DNA of 64,000 nucleotides from Megasphaera vaginalis (ex Bordigoni et al. 2020) (GCF_900240295.1 NZ_OEQB01000003.1:62001-126000), one strand, 5' to 3'. Shown: positions 1 to 7,921, counted from the stretch's first letter. Notes: a model not told the origin generated them from the sequence alone. Made by a program: numbers and translations.

Positions 1-329
1 AGTATGCGCGGCACAATACAAATAATCGCGTCATAGGCGATATTATACTGTACGGCAAAGAGGAGCAACAGACTGGGCGCCTGCAATGTCCTGATAAAAG
101 AAAAAAGCCCGAAAATAAATCCAACGACGATACCCACTTTCCTGCCTCCTGCAATGCTGCCGATAATCGTCGGGATATGCAGGATCGTCGCATTCATGAC
201 AATAAGAGGGATAAACCCGTAGCCGGTCAATCCGAGAAAAATGGTGATTGCCGCAAGGAATCCTGTCACTGTCAATTGACGCACATTCATAAAGCCGCTG
301 TGTGCCGGTACTTGATTGATCTTTTCCAT
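1..329 (-). CDS. ECF transporter S component, membrane subunit (3' end cut off by window edge)
   Basis: Reading the minus strand from an ATG at 327-329 gives a hydrophobic protein beginning MEKINQVPAHSGF, with helices and the stretch MNATILHIPTIIGSIAGG followed by a short loop and VGFIFGLFSF. This resembles the energy-coupling-factor S components of the COG4684 type, whose members are suggested to import pantothenate or a related vitamin. The ribosome site GGAGG lies 5 bases before the ATG. About 109 codons are visible and the gene runs off the window. It would capture a small vitamin-like substrate and work with a shared EcfAA'T module encoded elsewhere. The substrate is a guess; the S-component family call is fairly firm. 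Confidence 0.7.
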   Translation of the reverse strand, partial: MEKINQVPAHSGFMNVRQLTVTGFLAAITIFLGLTGYGFIPLIVMNATILHIPTIIGSIAGGRKVGIVVGFIFGLFSFIRTLQAPSLLLLFAVQYNIAYDAIICIVPRI

Positions 330-460
330 CGTAGCCTCCGTTCTTGTTCCTGTACAGATACAAGTCGCAATAAATTGGTGTTTTCAGAAAAGCATTCCAG
401 TTCATCTCCCTGCGGATAACGACTGAAACGGGTCTATTCCTTTTCTGCATTTAATACATC
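330..460 (-). promoter_or_regulatory. structured 5' leader of the ECF S-component gene
   Basis: About 130 nt separate the predicted start of transcription from the start codon. The leader can pair CAGAAAAG with CTTTTCTG around an inner 7-bp helix UUUCAGU/ACUGGAA. A third hairpin, CUUGU/ACAAG, sits just before the ribosome site. I could not match it to a riboswitch consensus I know (TPP, FMN, THF, preQ1, cobalamin). Confidence 0.35.
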
Positions 461-463
461 GTG

Positions 464-492
464 AGTATATCATATATAAAAGGGATTGCCAA
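464..492 (-). promoter_or_regulatory. sigma-70-type promoter for the ECF S-component gene
   Basis: Minus-strand TTGGCA (487-492) and TATACT (464-469) are separated by 17 bp. Confidence 0.75.
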
Positions 493-557
493 TAGATTGC
501 CTGATACTTTAAGCATGGCATTGCGGTATGAATATCAATTCTCTTTCAGCATAATAC

Positions 558-582
558 GCTGTGCCTCCCTATACGGCACAGC
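558..582. repeat. inverted repeat between the HAD gene and the ECF promoter
   Basis: GCTGTGCC (558-565) pairs perfectly with GGCACAGC (575-582) around a 9-base loop just after the HAD stop codon. No U-tract follows on either strand, so it is at best a weak terminator or an RNA 3'-end stabiliser. Confidence 0.4.
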
Positions 583-597
583 AAGCCATTCTTTCGG

Positions 598-1344
598 CTA
601 CTGTCCGCCGCAAATCGTCAGGGCTTCAGAAACGGAACCGACAATATGCGACGCCGCCAACCGCACCTGCAACGGCGAATCAAAAAAGGTAAAGCTCTTC
701 GCTGCAGCCTGCAGCATGGGAATATCATTATAAGAATCACCGATCGCCGCCGTTTCCGCTACGCCGTAATGAGCTTTGACGCATTGCAAGGCAGCGCCTT
801 TGGAAACGCCGTCAGCTACGATATCGACATTAGCTACATTTTGGAATGCCCTTATTTCTCCGCCGCACCACGCATTGATCTGTTCAGCCATAGCGGCGGC
901 CGCTTCCGGTGTCCACACATGGAAAGACATACCGTAAACGGCCATGCCAGAAAGACTGTCAAAGGTGTCGATATGCTCTTGCATCGCATTTCCGGCGGCA
1001 AAGGTATAAACACCTCCGGCGGCATGAATGACACTGAGTGTATCCGCTTTATACCGTTCATAGATCTGCCGCAATCGTTCCGTACTTACCTCGCTGGCGG
1101 CGATAAGCTGACAGTCTCCGTCGAGAACCAAAGCGCCGCTCGTCAAAATATAGAAATCAAAAGGAATATCTCCGGCGGCATGGCGTATCTCCCGCAAGGA
1201 CCGCCCCGTACTGATTCCGAAAAGATTTCCTGCCGATTGAAAGCGGCGAATTTCTTCTCTATCCTCGATACGGCAACCGCTTTTTTCCGCCCCGAAATAC
1301 AGGGTATTATCAAAGTCGCTGGCAAAGGCAATGGCGTGCTTCAT
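598..1344 (-). CDS. HAD-superfamily phosphatase, Cof-type
   Basis: A 248-residue protein with the HAD nucleophile motif DFDNT (about residues 10-14), a mid-protein TSGALV motif II region, SKGAAL and the C-terminal acidic motif GDSYNDIPML. This is the layout of Cof/YidA-type phosphatases, which dephosphorylate sugar phosphates and other small phosphorylated metabolites in the cytoplasm. The substrate cannot be read from sequence. The chosen ATG (1342-1344) begins the family-typical N-terminus. It has only a weak ribosome site of its own, and overlaps the stop of a five-codon mini-ORF that does have a strong one. The gene lies downstream of the rpmA terminator and has no clear promoter of its own. 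Confidence 0.85.
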   Translation of the reverse strand: MKHAIAFASDFDNTLYFGAEKSGCRIEDREEIRRFQSAGNLFGISTGRSLREIRHAAGDIPFDFYILTSGALVLDGDCQLIAASEVSTERLRQIYERYKADTLSVIHAAGGVYTFAAGNAMQEHIDTFDSLSGMAVYGMSFHVWTPEAAAAMAEQINAWCGGEIRAFQNVANVDIVADGVSKGAALQCVKAHYGVAETAAIGDSYNDIPMLQAAAKSFTFFDSPLQVRLAASHIVGSVSEALTICGGQ

Positions 1345-1358
1345 CCGTTTCGATTCAT
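1341..1358 (-). CDS. possible five-codon leader mini-ORF coupled to the HAD gene
   Basis: ATG AAT CGA AAC GGA TGA lies 8 bases after a perfect GGAGG, and its TGA overlaps the ATG of the HAD gene. The strong ribosome site is correctly spaced for the mini-ORF and too far (about 23 bases) from the HAD start. Translational coupling is therefore plausible but unproven. Confidence 0.3.
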   Translation of the reverse strand: MNRNG

Positions 1359-1399
1359 CCTTTCTTCCTCCGCCCCTCTTGCAGAGGAAAAGGGGAAAT

Positions 1400-1430
1400 A
1401 AAAAAATCCTGCAGAAGAACTGCAGGATTT
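1400..1430 (-). terminator. Rho-independent terminator after rpmA
   Basis: Minus strand: 10-bp stem AATCCTGCAG/CTGCAGGATT, loop of 5, then a run of seven T. Confidence 0.85.
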
Positions 1431-1441
1431 CGTTCAGTTTT

Positions 1442-1726
1442 TTATGCTTCCACGGGATAAACGCTAACCTTACGATTAACGCGGCCAGCACGTTCAAAAG
1501 CAACCTTTCCGGGAACCAAGGCGAACAACGTATCATCTTTGCCGATGCCTACGTTAGTGCCGGGATGGAAATGAGTGCCGCGCTGGCGAACGATGATGTT
1601 GCCCGCTTTGACAACGACGCCGTCATGGCATTTGACGCCAAGACGCTTTGCTTCGCTGTCGCGGCCGTTACGCGTGCTGCCGACGCCTTTTTTATGAGCG
1701 AAGAGCTGCAAATCAAAATTGAACAT
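1442..1726 (-). CDS. rpmA: 50S ribosomal protein L27 with cleavable N-terminal leader
   Basis: A 94-residue L27. After a nine-residue extension MFNFDLQLF comes the mature start [15 protein letters not shown], which is strongly conserved and reaches the peptidyl-transferase centre. In Firmicutes this extension is removed by the cysteine protease Prp, encoded immediately upstream. The ribosome site AGGAGGTGAA is 4 bases before the ATG, and the first 14 bases overlap the end of prp, pointing to coupled translation. The order rplU-prp-rpmA is the classical one. A strong terminator follows the stop codon. Confidence 0.97.
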   Translation of the reverse strand: MFNFDLQLFAHKKGVGSTRNGRDSEAKRLGVKCHDGVVVKAGNIIVRQRGTHFHPGTNVGIGKDDTLFALVPGKVAFERAGRVNRKVSVYPVEA

Positions 1727-2054
1727 TTCGTTCACCTCCTGCCTCTGATGAATATACTGCGACATACTTTTCGTATTGTCGTGAAATTTCCTGTAAACCT
1801 AATTGCAATGTTTCCATAATAACTTCGGTCTCATCTGTCACTGCTTGCAGACGAACGGATACAAAACCGTCCTTTACAGAATAGGACAGCCGGCCGCCGG
1901 CATACTTCAGCAGACCTAAAAGAGCCGTTTGCGTCAATGCGGAAACAGCTGCGCAGACAATGTCGGCGCCTGCCTCGCCGTAATCGGCATGACCGGAAGC
2001 TTCGAATCCGGAAAACCTATGTTCTCCATTACGAAATAAGGAAACCGTAATCAT
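1713..2054 (-). CDS. prp: ribosomal-processing cysteine protease Prp
   Basis: 113 residues of the Prp (YsxB) family. The catalytic pair is visible as His in SGHADYG (about residue 22) and Cys in [10 protein letters not shown] (about residue 34). Family knowledge: it cleaves the N-terminal leader of L27, an essential step in Firmicutes ribosome assembly. The start codon overlaps or abuts the rplU stop at 2054, and the end overlaps rpmA by 14 bases, so the three genes form one tight operon with enzyme and substrate side by side. Confidence 0.93.
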   Translation of the reverse strand: MITVSLFRNGEHRFSGFEASGHADYGEAGADIVCAAVSALTQTALLGLLKYAGGRLSYSVKDGFVSVRLQAVTDETEVIMETLQLGLQEISRQYEKYVAVYSSEAGGERNVQF

Positions 2055-2365
2055 TAGCCCTCAATCTTTTCAATGGCAACCTTGGTAAACGGCTGACGAT
2101 GACCCTGACGGCGGCGATAGTTTGATTTTGCTTTATATTTAAAAACAAGAATCTTCTTTTCTTTGCCCTGAGCCAAAACCTTCGCCGTAACCTTGGCGCC
2201 TGCAACAACAGGAGATCCGATCTTGATATCTCCGTCATTACCGACTGCCAATACCTGATCAAATACGACTTCGGAATCAACATCGCCGGCCAGTTTTTCA
2301 ACAAAAATATTGTCGCCTTCCTGAACACGATACTGCTTTCCGCCGGTTTCAATAATAGCGTACAT
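2054..2365 (-). CDS. rplU: 50S ribosomal protein L21
   Basis: 103 residues, the normal L21 length, starting [14 protein letters not shown] and ending with the basic [13 protein letters not shown] segment that binds 23S rRNA. The ATG at 2363-2365 is preceded by GGGAGGTG at good spacing; a longer reading frame upstream is ignored because it runs through the leader RNA. First gene of the rplU-prp-rpmA operon, driven by a consensus promoter about 110 bp upstream. Confidence 0.97.
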   Translation of the reverse strand: MYAIIETGGKQYRVQEGDNIFVEKLAGDVDSEVVFDQVLAVGNDGDIKIGSPVVAGAKVTAKVLAQGKEKKILVFKYKAKSNYRRRQGHRQPFTKVAIEKIEG

Positions 2366-2467
2366 GAGTGACACCTCCCTCACAATATACTCGCTGAATA
2401 CGGCGCCTTGCGGACTTAAATGCCTCTCCATGCGGCTTACCTTCACAGCCACTAAGTATGCTATGAC
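2366..2467 (-). promoter_or_regulatory. leader RNA of rplU (L21 leader candidate)
   Basis: About 100 nt between the predicted transcript start and the L21 ATG contain several short pairing blocks and a conserved-looking tail before the ribosome site. Firmicutes rplU transcripts often carry an autoregulatory L21 leader. The assignment rests on position and general look; a covariance-model search would decide. Confidence 0.45.
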
Positions 2468-2473
2468 TTTTCT

Positions 2474-2502
2474 ATTTTATATGACTTTTTCATATTTGTC
2501 AA
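2474..2502 (-). promoter_or_regulatory. promoter of the rplU-prp-rpmA operon
   Basis: Minus strand TTGACA (2497-2502), 17-bp spacer, TAAAAT (2474-2479). It starts right at the end of the amidase gene. Confidence 0.85.
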
Positions 2503-2503
2503 C

Positions 2504-3643
2504 TTACTTGCCGTTGTTGTCAAAATAATCAGCCAAGCCCTTGACGATGCTTTCTGCAAAATTCTGCTGCTGTTCATCGGTATTCAATGTCCGTTCTTCA
2601 CCGGCATTGGAAATAAAGCCCAATTCCAACAGTGTAGCCGGCATCTGCGTATGCAACAACACGTAATAGTTGGCAACACGAATACCGCGATCATCAAAGG
2701 AAGTCGCCTTCATGTTCTGCGCGTGGATACGAGTGGCCAAAGCGGAATCATACGCCGTTTTGCCGTTATAATATGCCGTCACTCCGCCGGCGTCGGCGGC
2801 AGACGAAGAATCAATGTGAATGCTGACAAACGCGTCGGCACCGGCAGCATTGGCTATGTTGCAACGGGCTTGCAGTTCTTCGACGGCACCGGCATTCGGC
2901 GCATAAACGTCAACATCACCGGTACGCGTCATGACGACATTGGCGCCGGCGTCATGCAAAAGCGTCTGGACTCTTTTGGCAATGCCGAGGGTAATATTTT
3001 TTTCAAAGGAATAGGAACCGACAGCTCCGGAATCCGTACCGCCGTGACCGGGATCAATGCAGATCGTCTTCCCTTTCAGTCCTTTGGTCAAACTGTAATT
3101 GCGGCTGCCGCTATACGTCGGCACAGGCAGGGCGGCGCCGCCGCTCTTTCCGTCCGTCGTATGGGTTCGCAAATTAAGCTCATTCCAATGGTTCCACTGC
3201 TTAATCTTCCCCGACTTGTCATTGACGTCAATGACGACACGAGCCGGTTTGTTATTTTTAGCATCTGCCGGCAAGGTGAAAACGTGCAGATCATCTTTGC
3301 CGACCGCCTGCGGAACCTTGATATCGACATAAGTCGCCGATGAACGCTGCGACAACGACACTTTCGTAATAACGCGGGGATCTGCCGTATACGTCTTGTC
3401 GACATCTTTTTGAAGCACCGTGTTAGGTAAAGAAACAGTAATGTATTCACCGCTTTTATCAATATACAGTTTTGGCGTAACCTTCTTGGTCACGTCCAGA
3501 ACAGTTCGGACAAAGGGTGTATTGGAATCGTTGCGCGTAGCAATACGGACACTGCTGATTTCCGCTTTGGAAGCAGCCTGAGCCGGCAGCAGCGGACATA
3601 AACAAAGGAACAACAACAGCGGTAACAGTAACAGTTTTTTCAT
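2504..3643 (-). CDS. N-acetylmuramoyl-L-alanine amidase with AMIN domain
   Basis: A 379-residue secreted enzyme. Residues 1-24 form a signal peptide (MKKLLLLPLLLFLCLCPLL then AQA). An AMIN-like beta domain follows (about 28-130), then a linker, then an Amidase_3 catalytic domain (about 195-375). Zinc ligands and the catalytic Glu are visible in DPGHGGTDSGAVG, FEKN, SIHIDSS and LLELGFISN. It cuts the amide bond between muramic acid and the stem peptide in the periplasm, probably in cell separation or cell-wall turnover. The internal ATG at 3641-3643 is chosen because it opens the signal peptide and has GAGAGGT upstream. Confidence 0.93.
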   Translation of the reverse strand: MKKLLLLPLLLFLCLCPLLPAQAASKAEISSVRIATRNDSNTPFVRTVLDVTKKVTPKLYIDKSGEYITVSLPNTVLQKDVDKTYTADPRVITKVSLSQRSSATYVDIKVPQAVGKDDLHVFTLPADAKNNKPARVVIDVNDKSGKIKQWNHWNELNLRTHTTDGKSGGAALPVPTYSGSRNYSLTKGLKGKTICIDPGHGGTDSGAVGSYSFEKNITLGIAKRVQTLLHDAGANVVMTRTGDVDVYAPNAGAVEELQARCNIANAAGADAFVSIHIDSSSAADAGGVTAYYNGKTAYDSALATRIHAQNMKATSFDDRGIRVANYYVLLHTQMPATLLELGFISNAGEERTLNTDEQQQNFAESIVKGLADYFDNNGK

Positions 3644-3679
3644 TGCACATACCTCTCTAGTTAAAATGCTGACGGACTC

Positions 3680-3685
3680 ATTATA
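3680..3685 (-). promoter_or_regulatory. -10 element upstream of the amidase gene
   Basis: A perfect TATAAT on the minus strand about 40 bases before the amidase start; the -35 is poor. A separate TTGACA at 3743-3748 lies too far upstream to pair with it. Confidence 0.45.
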
Positions 3686-3767
3686 GCACAATCTGCTTCC
3701 AATAGTAAGAAAAGTCGTTATTGTTCACAAAGCTGACATATTTGTCAACTTTATCACAATCGCCGCG

Positions 3768-5417
3768 TCAGCCTTCTATAAGCGGCCGCCGCAATACAGG
3801 CAAACGGCGCCCTTCATCCAACTCGGCCAAAACCCGCGGTATCGCAGCGGCGACCTCGAGTGGAGAGTATCCGTAGGGACCGTACGCCTGTCGGCAGACA
3901 TCTCCTGCGGCACCATGGAGATAAACGGCGGCACAGGCCGCTTCCGTCAGCCCCAAATCGCGATGCGCCGCCAGAGCGGCCACCATACCGGTCAAAACGT
4001 CGCCCATACCGCCGCAAGCCATGCCGGCATTCCCGGTCGGATTCAAATACGCGTTACCGGTTTTCCGGGAAACGATTATCGTCGGCGCACCTTTTAAAAC
4101 GAGCGTGACATTCCAGCGTTTCACGAAGTTTTTCGCGGCACGAATGCAGTCCTCTTTGATCGTCGCGACGGAAAGACCGCTGAGCCGGCCGAATTCGGCC
4201 AAGTGCGGCGTCATAATGATACGTTCACCGTGGGCCGCAATAAATCCCCGTTCTTCGGTAAGCGCGTTCAGCGCATCCGCGTCAAGAACGATAGGACAAG
4301 ACGTTTCCTCGATCAGCTTTTTTAAAAATGACGTCAGACCGCTGTCTTTACCCATACCGGGCCCCATAGCCAGCGCGGACCAGCCATGCGCCGCCGCAAC
4401 CAAAACGTCTGCATCGCCGGGGGCAAAGGAAGAACCGGCCCCGACGCCGCGCACCATCACTTCCGGTACTCTGCCGATACAGTACGGAGCCGTTGCCGCC
4501 GGCACCTGCAAAAATATCTTGCCGGCGCCGGCGCGCATGGCGCCTTGCGCCGTCATCAAAGCGGCGCCGGCCATATCGTTCGACCCGGCGACCACGGCAA
4601 TTGTGCCATGCGTTCCCTTATGGCTGTCAGGCTGACGGGGCGGCAGCAGTTCCGCAACATCAGCCGATTCCAAAACGTAAGCGCCATCCGTCTCCTGTTG
4701 CCGCAGTAACGGCGCCGGCATGCCGATCGGATCGAAACGAAGCTCACCGACGCTGGTCTTACCGGGATAAAAAAGCTGTCCCCGTTTCAGCGCGCCAAAA
4801 GTCACCGTCAAATCGGCAAACAGAGGTCCCCCCGCGCCGTCAGCGCCGTCAGTGACGCTGACGGCGCCCGTGTCGGCATCAACGCCGCTGGGCATATCGA
4901 CAGCAATGACCTTGATCCGTCCCATAGCCGCCGCCTCATTTATTTTACCGACAATATTCCGCACCGGCTGCCGCAATTCACCATGGAAACCCGTACCGAT
5001 CATGGCGTCAATAACGACTTGGCTGGCAAACAGGCGATGACACAGAAGGTGCCATGCTTCAAAGGACTCGCCATAGTCGACGACAATACAGTCAGCCCCG
5101 TCCAATTGACGCAGCGAATGCAAATGGCACTGCGCTTCCGGGCTATACGCCGCCGCTTGCCCCAAAACATACACGTATACGCGGGCGTCGGCAGCTAAAA
5201 GATGCCTGGCGATGACAAATCCGTCACCGCCGTTATTCCCTTGCCCGCAAAAAATGATGACATCCTTATTCGCCCATCCGTCAAGGTAAGCCGCACCGGC
5301 CGTCACAACGGCATGACCGGCATTTTCCATCAGTACCGCCGGCGGCATACGGTAAATCCCGGTCATGGCCGCCGCATCCATCGCCTTCATTTGCGCCGTT
5401 TGATTTACTTTTTTCAC
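3768..5417 (-). CDS. nnrD: bifunctional NAD(P)H-hydrate epimerase / ADP-dependent dehydratase
   Basis: 549 residues with the usual fusion. The N-terminal YjeF_N epimerase (about 1-215) carries GQGNNGGDGFVIARHL. The C-terminal carbohydrate-kinase-like dehydratase (about 230-545) carries LDADALNAL and the nucleotide motif GGMGDVLTG. It repairs damaged hydrated NADH and NADPH. The GTG at 5415-5417 is chosen because it is 2 bases after the acpS stop and has GGGAGG seven bases upstream; an upstream ATG inside acpS would delete no domain but has no ribosome site. It follows acpS, a common Firmicutes pairing. Confidence 0.95.
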   Translation of the reverse strand: MKKVNQTAQMKAMDAAAMTGIYRMPPAVLMENAGHAVVTAGAAYLDGWANKDVIIFCGQGNNGGDGFVIARHLLAADARVYVYVLGQAAAYSPEAQCHLHSLRQLDGADCIVVDYGESFEAWHLLCHRLFASQVVIDAMIGTGFHGELRQPVRNIVGKINEAAAMGRIKVIAVDMPSGVDADTGAVSVTDGADGAGGPLFADLTVTFGALKRGQLFYPGKTSVGELRFDPIGMPAPLLRQQETDGAYVLESADVAELLPPRQPDSHKGTHGTIAVVAGSNDMAGAALMTAQGAMRAGAGKIFLQVPAATAPYCIGRVPEVMVRGVGAGSSFAPGDADVLVAAAHGWSALAMGPGMGKDSGLTSFLKKLIEETSCPIVLDADALNALTEERGFIAAHGERIIMTPHLAEFGRLSGLSVATIKEDCIRAAKNFVKRWNVTLVLKGAPTIIVSRKTGNAYLNPTGNAGMACGGMGDVLTGMVAALAAHRDLGLTEAACAAVYLHGAAGDVCRQAYGPYGYSPLEVAAAIPRVLAELDEGRRLPVLRRPLIEG

Positions 5418-5419
5418 GT

Positions 5420-5800
5420 TCAGGCCTCCCTGTCTTCTTCCCAAATCACCTGCGCGACGGCATAATCGCCATCATGACTGATCGATACTGCCGGCGGCCG
5501 CGTCGACCTTGCCGCTGCCGCAAGGGCATGAACGCCGCTGAGCCGCAAAAACGGCGCACCCAGACGATCATGATCCACTTCGACGTCATGCCACGTTCCT
5601 TGTCGAAACCCTGTGCCCAAGGCCTTGAAAAAAGCCTCTTTAGCTGCAAAAATACCGGCCAGCGAATGATACCGGCTTTTTTCACGCCGATTGCAGTAGG
5701 CAATTTCGGCAGGCGTAAAAAAACGCTGTAATGCTTTTTCATGGCGCTTTGCCATGGCTTCTATCCGTCCGATTTCGACGATATCAATTCCTATGAACAT
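5420..5800 (-). CDS. acpS: holo-[acyl-carrier-protein] synthase
   Basis: 126 residues, typical for AcpS. It starts MFIGIDIVEIGRI, with the Mg2+-binding Asp in GIDIVEI, and has the conserved RYHSLAGIFAAKEAFFKALGTG block containing the catalytic FAAKE motif, ending in VSISHDGDYAVA. It transfers the 4'-phosphopantetheine arm from CoA to apo-ACP, turning on fatty-acid synthesis. The ATG has GGAGG at 6 bases. A strong terminator hairpin sits only about 17 bases before that ATG and no promoter is visible between, so expression depends on read-through or on a promoter further up. Confidence 0.96.
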   Translation of the reverse strand: MFIGIDIVEIGRIEAMAKRHEKALQRFFTPAEIAYCNRREKSRYHSLAGIFAAKEAFFKALGTGFRQGTWHDVEVDHDRLGAPFLRLSGVHALAAAARSTRPPAVSISHDGDYAVAQVIWEEDREA

Positions 5801-5806
5801 GAAACC

Positions 5807-5845
5807 TCCAAAAAAAGTACCGCAATTCCCTCGGGAACTGCGGTA
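5807..5845 (-). terminator. terminator or attenuator directly before acpS
   Basis: Minus strand: 13-bp stem from TACCGCAGTTCCC and GGGAATTGCGGTA with a 2-base loop, then CTTTTTTT running straight into the acpS GGAGG. Confidence 0.8.
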
Positions 5846-5849
5846 TAAA

Positions 5850-6167
5850 TTACCATTTCTGCATGCGGATGCAAAGGGAAAGTCCTTCCAACAGAACGCG
5901 AAACGTTCCAAACGACACGATTACATCGGGATAAACGGCGCTGGCAACCTTATAAGAGAGCGTTACTTCCCGCTTTTGGTAATCATAGCTCAGACCATGC
6001 AAATTACTTTCAAATGTATACTTCGGCAACGGTACCTTGAACTGCGGCGGCCTTTCTTTTTCCAACCCGCGCAACAAGCGACCGAGAAAAGCCTGTTTTG
6101 ACCCCTTTGACTGCAACAACCCTTCAGCATGCAGTATCTCTTCTACAAAGTTATCCAAAACGGACAT
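5850..6167 (-). CDS. hypothetical protein, 105 residues, in the lysC operon
   Basis: Not recognised. The ATG at 6165-6167 is one base after the lysC stop, so the two are probably translated together. The sequence begins MSVLDNFVEEILHAEG and is mixed alpha/beta-looking, with many aromatic and basic residues (FKVPLPKYTFESN) and no signal peptide, membrane helix or cysteine pair that would suggest a role. Codon use looks like its neighbours. The gene ends 5 bases before the terminator stem ahead of acpS. Linkage to aspartokinase is the only functional hint. Confidence 0.65.
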   Translation of the reverse strand: MSVLDNFVEEILHAEGLLQSKGSKQAFLGRLLRGLEKERPPQFKVPLPKYTFESNLHGLSYDYQKREVTLSYKVASAVYPDVIVSFGTFRVLLEGLSLCIRMQKW

Positions 6168-6168
6168 T

Positions 6169-7398
6169 TTATGCTTCACTTTCAGCAAAGAAATGGTCGT
6201 GTATCTTTTGCACGGCCTTATCGACGCTCTCTTCGGCGATCAGGCAAGTAATGCTGATTTCTGAAGTCGAAATGATTTCGATATTGATATCATTATCACC
6301 GAGAATGCCGAACATGCTGGCTGCAATGCCGGGATGCCCCGCCATACCGGCGCCGACGACAGAAACCTTGGCCATCTTATCGTCGATCAAAATATCTTCA
6401 GCCCCGATTTCGCCGCGTATTTTAGCGAATACATCGCGTACGGCCGGCAATTCGGAACGGGAAACGGTAAACGTAATATCCGTCGTCCCTTCTTTGGCAA
6501 CACGCACGCTCTGCACGATCATATCGACATCGATATTCTGATCCGCCAATTCGGAGAATATTTTATACGCATGTCCGGGCTGATTGAGCACGCCCAGAAC
6601 CGTTACTTTGGCCACATTCTTGTCTTCGGCAACGCCGCGAATCAAATACTGCTTAATTTCCATCGAGTAATCCTCCTGTATCATTGTCCCCTGCACATCG
6701 GAAAAAGTTGAACGAACGTGGATCGGCACGTTGAAACGGCTGCCCATTTCCACGGCGCGCGGCTGCATAACACCGGCGCCCAGCTTCGCCATCTCCAACA
6801 TTTCTCCATAGGTGATTTCGCCCATTTTCTGCGCATTGGTAACAACGCGGGGATCGGATGTGTAAATACCGTCAACGTCAGTATATATTTCGCAGGCATC
6901 GGCATGAATGGCGCCGGCAATGGCGACGGCCGTCGTATCGGATCCGCCGCGGCCCAAAGTCGTAATATCGCCATGCTCCGTAATCCCTTGAAAACCGGCG
7001 ATGATAACGATATTGCCGTCCTTTAATTCGTCGATAACGCGCTGCGCCTGAATATCAAGAATCCGTCCCTTATTAAAGGCGTCGCTCGTCGTGATGCCCG
7101 CCTGCTGACCTGTCAGCGAAATCGCTTTATGCCCCGCTTCCCGGAAAGCCATGGCCATGAGCGCAATCGATACTTGCTCACCTGTCGAAAGGAGCATATC
7201 CATTTCGCGCCCGTAGGGCTTGGAGGTTATTTCCTTGGCAAGAGCAACTAAATCATCCGTCGTATCTCCCATTGCGGAGACGACGATAACGATTTGGTCG
7301 CCAGGTTGTTTTCCTGCCAAAACACGCTGTACGATTGCTCTCATCTTATCCGGCGTAGCAACGGAACTGCCGCCGAATTTTTTAACGATCAGTGCCAA
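6169..7398 (-). CDS. lysC: aspartate kinase
   Basis: 409 residues. The kinase domain (about 1-240) starts LIVKKFGGSSVA and carries TLGRGGSDTTAVAIA. Two ACT regulatory domains follow (about 260-400), with ISTSEISITCLI near the end. It makes aspartyl phosphate, the first step toward lysine, threonine, methionine and diaminopimelate; the ACT pair suggests feedback inhibition by end products. The start is a TTG codon with GAGGG 8 bases upstream; no nearby ATG has both a ribosome site and the conserved N-terminus. A promoter at 7468-7496 leaves a leader of about 65 nt. Confidence 0.96.
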   Translation of the reverse strand: MALIVKKFGGSSVATPDKMRAIVQRVLAGKQPGDQIVIVVSAMGDTTDDLVALAKEITSKPYGREMDMLLSTGEQVSIALMAMAFREAGHKAISLTGQQAGITTSDAFNKGRILDIQAQRVIDELKDGNIVIIAGFQGITEHGDITTLGRGGSDTTAVAIAGAIHADACEIYTDVDGIYTSDPRVVTNAQKMGEITYGEMLEMAKLGAGVMQPRAVEMGSRFNVPIHVRSTFSDVQGTMIQEDYSMEIKQYLIRGVAEDKNVAKVTVLGVLNQPGHAYKIFSELADQNIDVDMIVQSVRVAKEGTTDITFTVSRSELPAVRDVFAKIRGEIGAEDILIDDKMAKVSVVGAGMAGHPGIAASMFGILGDNDINIEIISTSEISITCLIAEESVDKAVQKIHDHFFAESEA

Positions 7399-7467
7399 CT
7401 TGAATCCCTCACTTTTATGTTGATAGAGACAACAGGAACCATTTTCCCGCTATTTCACTTATTGTTT

Positions 7468-7496
7468 ATGATATCATGCCCCTATGTAATTGTAAA
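7468..7496 (-). promoter_or_regulatory. lysC promoter
   Basis: Minus strand TTTACA (7491-7496), 17 bp, TATCAT (7468-7473). Confidence 0.75.
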
Positions 7497-7523
7497 GAAA
7501 TTATCACTTTCTCTGCAAGCAAA

Positions 7524-7558
7524 TGCAAAACAAGCTGTCCGCAGATGCGGACAGCTTG
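7524..7558 (-). terminator. terminator after RNase P RNA
   Basis: 13-bp perfect stem CAAGCTGTCCGCA/TGCGGACAGCTTG with a 2-base loop, followed by TTTT on the minus strand. It separates rnpB from the lysC promoter. Confidence 0.8.
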
Positions 7559-7566
7559 GTATCTGC

Positions 7567-7921
7567 AAGCTGATGAGTAATCAATAAGCCGAGTTTTGTT
7601 CTGCCTGCGCAGCGGTAATCATCTATCTAGACAGACCATTACTGGCCTGTTCAAGCGACACAACCCGGAAGATCAGCGGGCCGCTTCATCCCTCCCCTAT
7701 TCGGTCTTGCTCCAGATGGGGTTTGCCTAGCCAGTAAGTTACCTTACTGCTGGTGCGCTCTTACCGCACCGTTCCACCCTTGCCACAAACGTGGCGGTAC
7801 ACATTTCTGTGGCACTTTCCCTAAAGTCGCCTTCGCCGGACGTTATCCGGCATCCTGCCCTGTGGAGCTCGGACTTTCCTCCAGTACAGCGTACTGGCGA
7901 TTACCTTTCATACTCATCAGT
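7567..7921 (-). ncRNA. rnpB: RNase P RNA, bacterial type A
   Basis: The minus strand carries the conserved 5' core GAGGAAAGUCCGAGCUCC, the internal GAGCAAGACCGAAUAGGGG-like region and the 3' core ending ACUCGGCUUA. The ends close on each other: CTGATGAGTA at 7911-7920 is exactly complementary to TACTCATCAG near 7570-7579, forming P1. The length of about 350 nt is normal. It is the catalytic subunit that trims tRNA 5' leaders. Exact ends are estimated from P1. Confidence 0.95.

Noticed and set aside
43-450. 135-residue ORF on the minus strand
   Set aside because: Out of frame with the ECF S-component, whose frame shows clear membrane helices and a ribosome site; this ORF is Arg/His/Tyr-rich and matches nothing.
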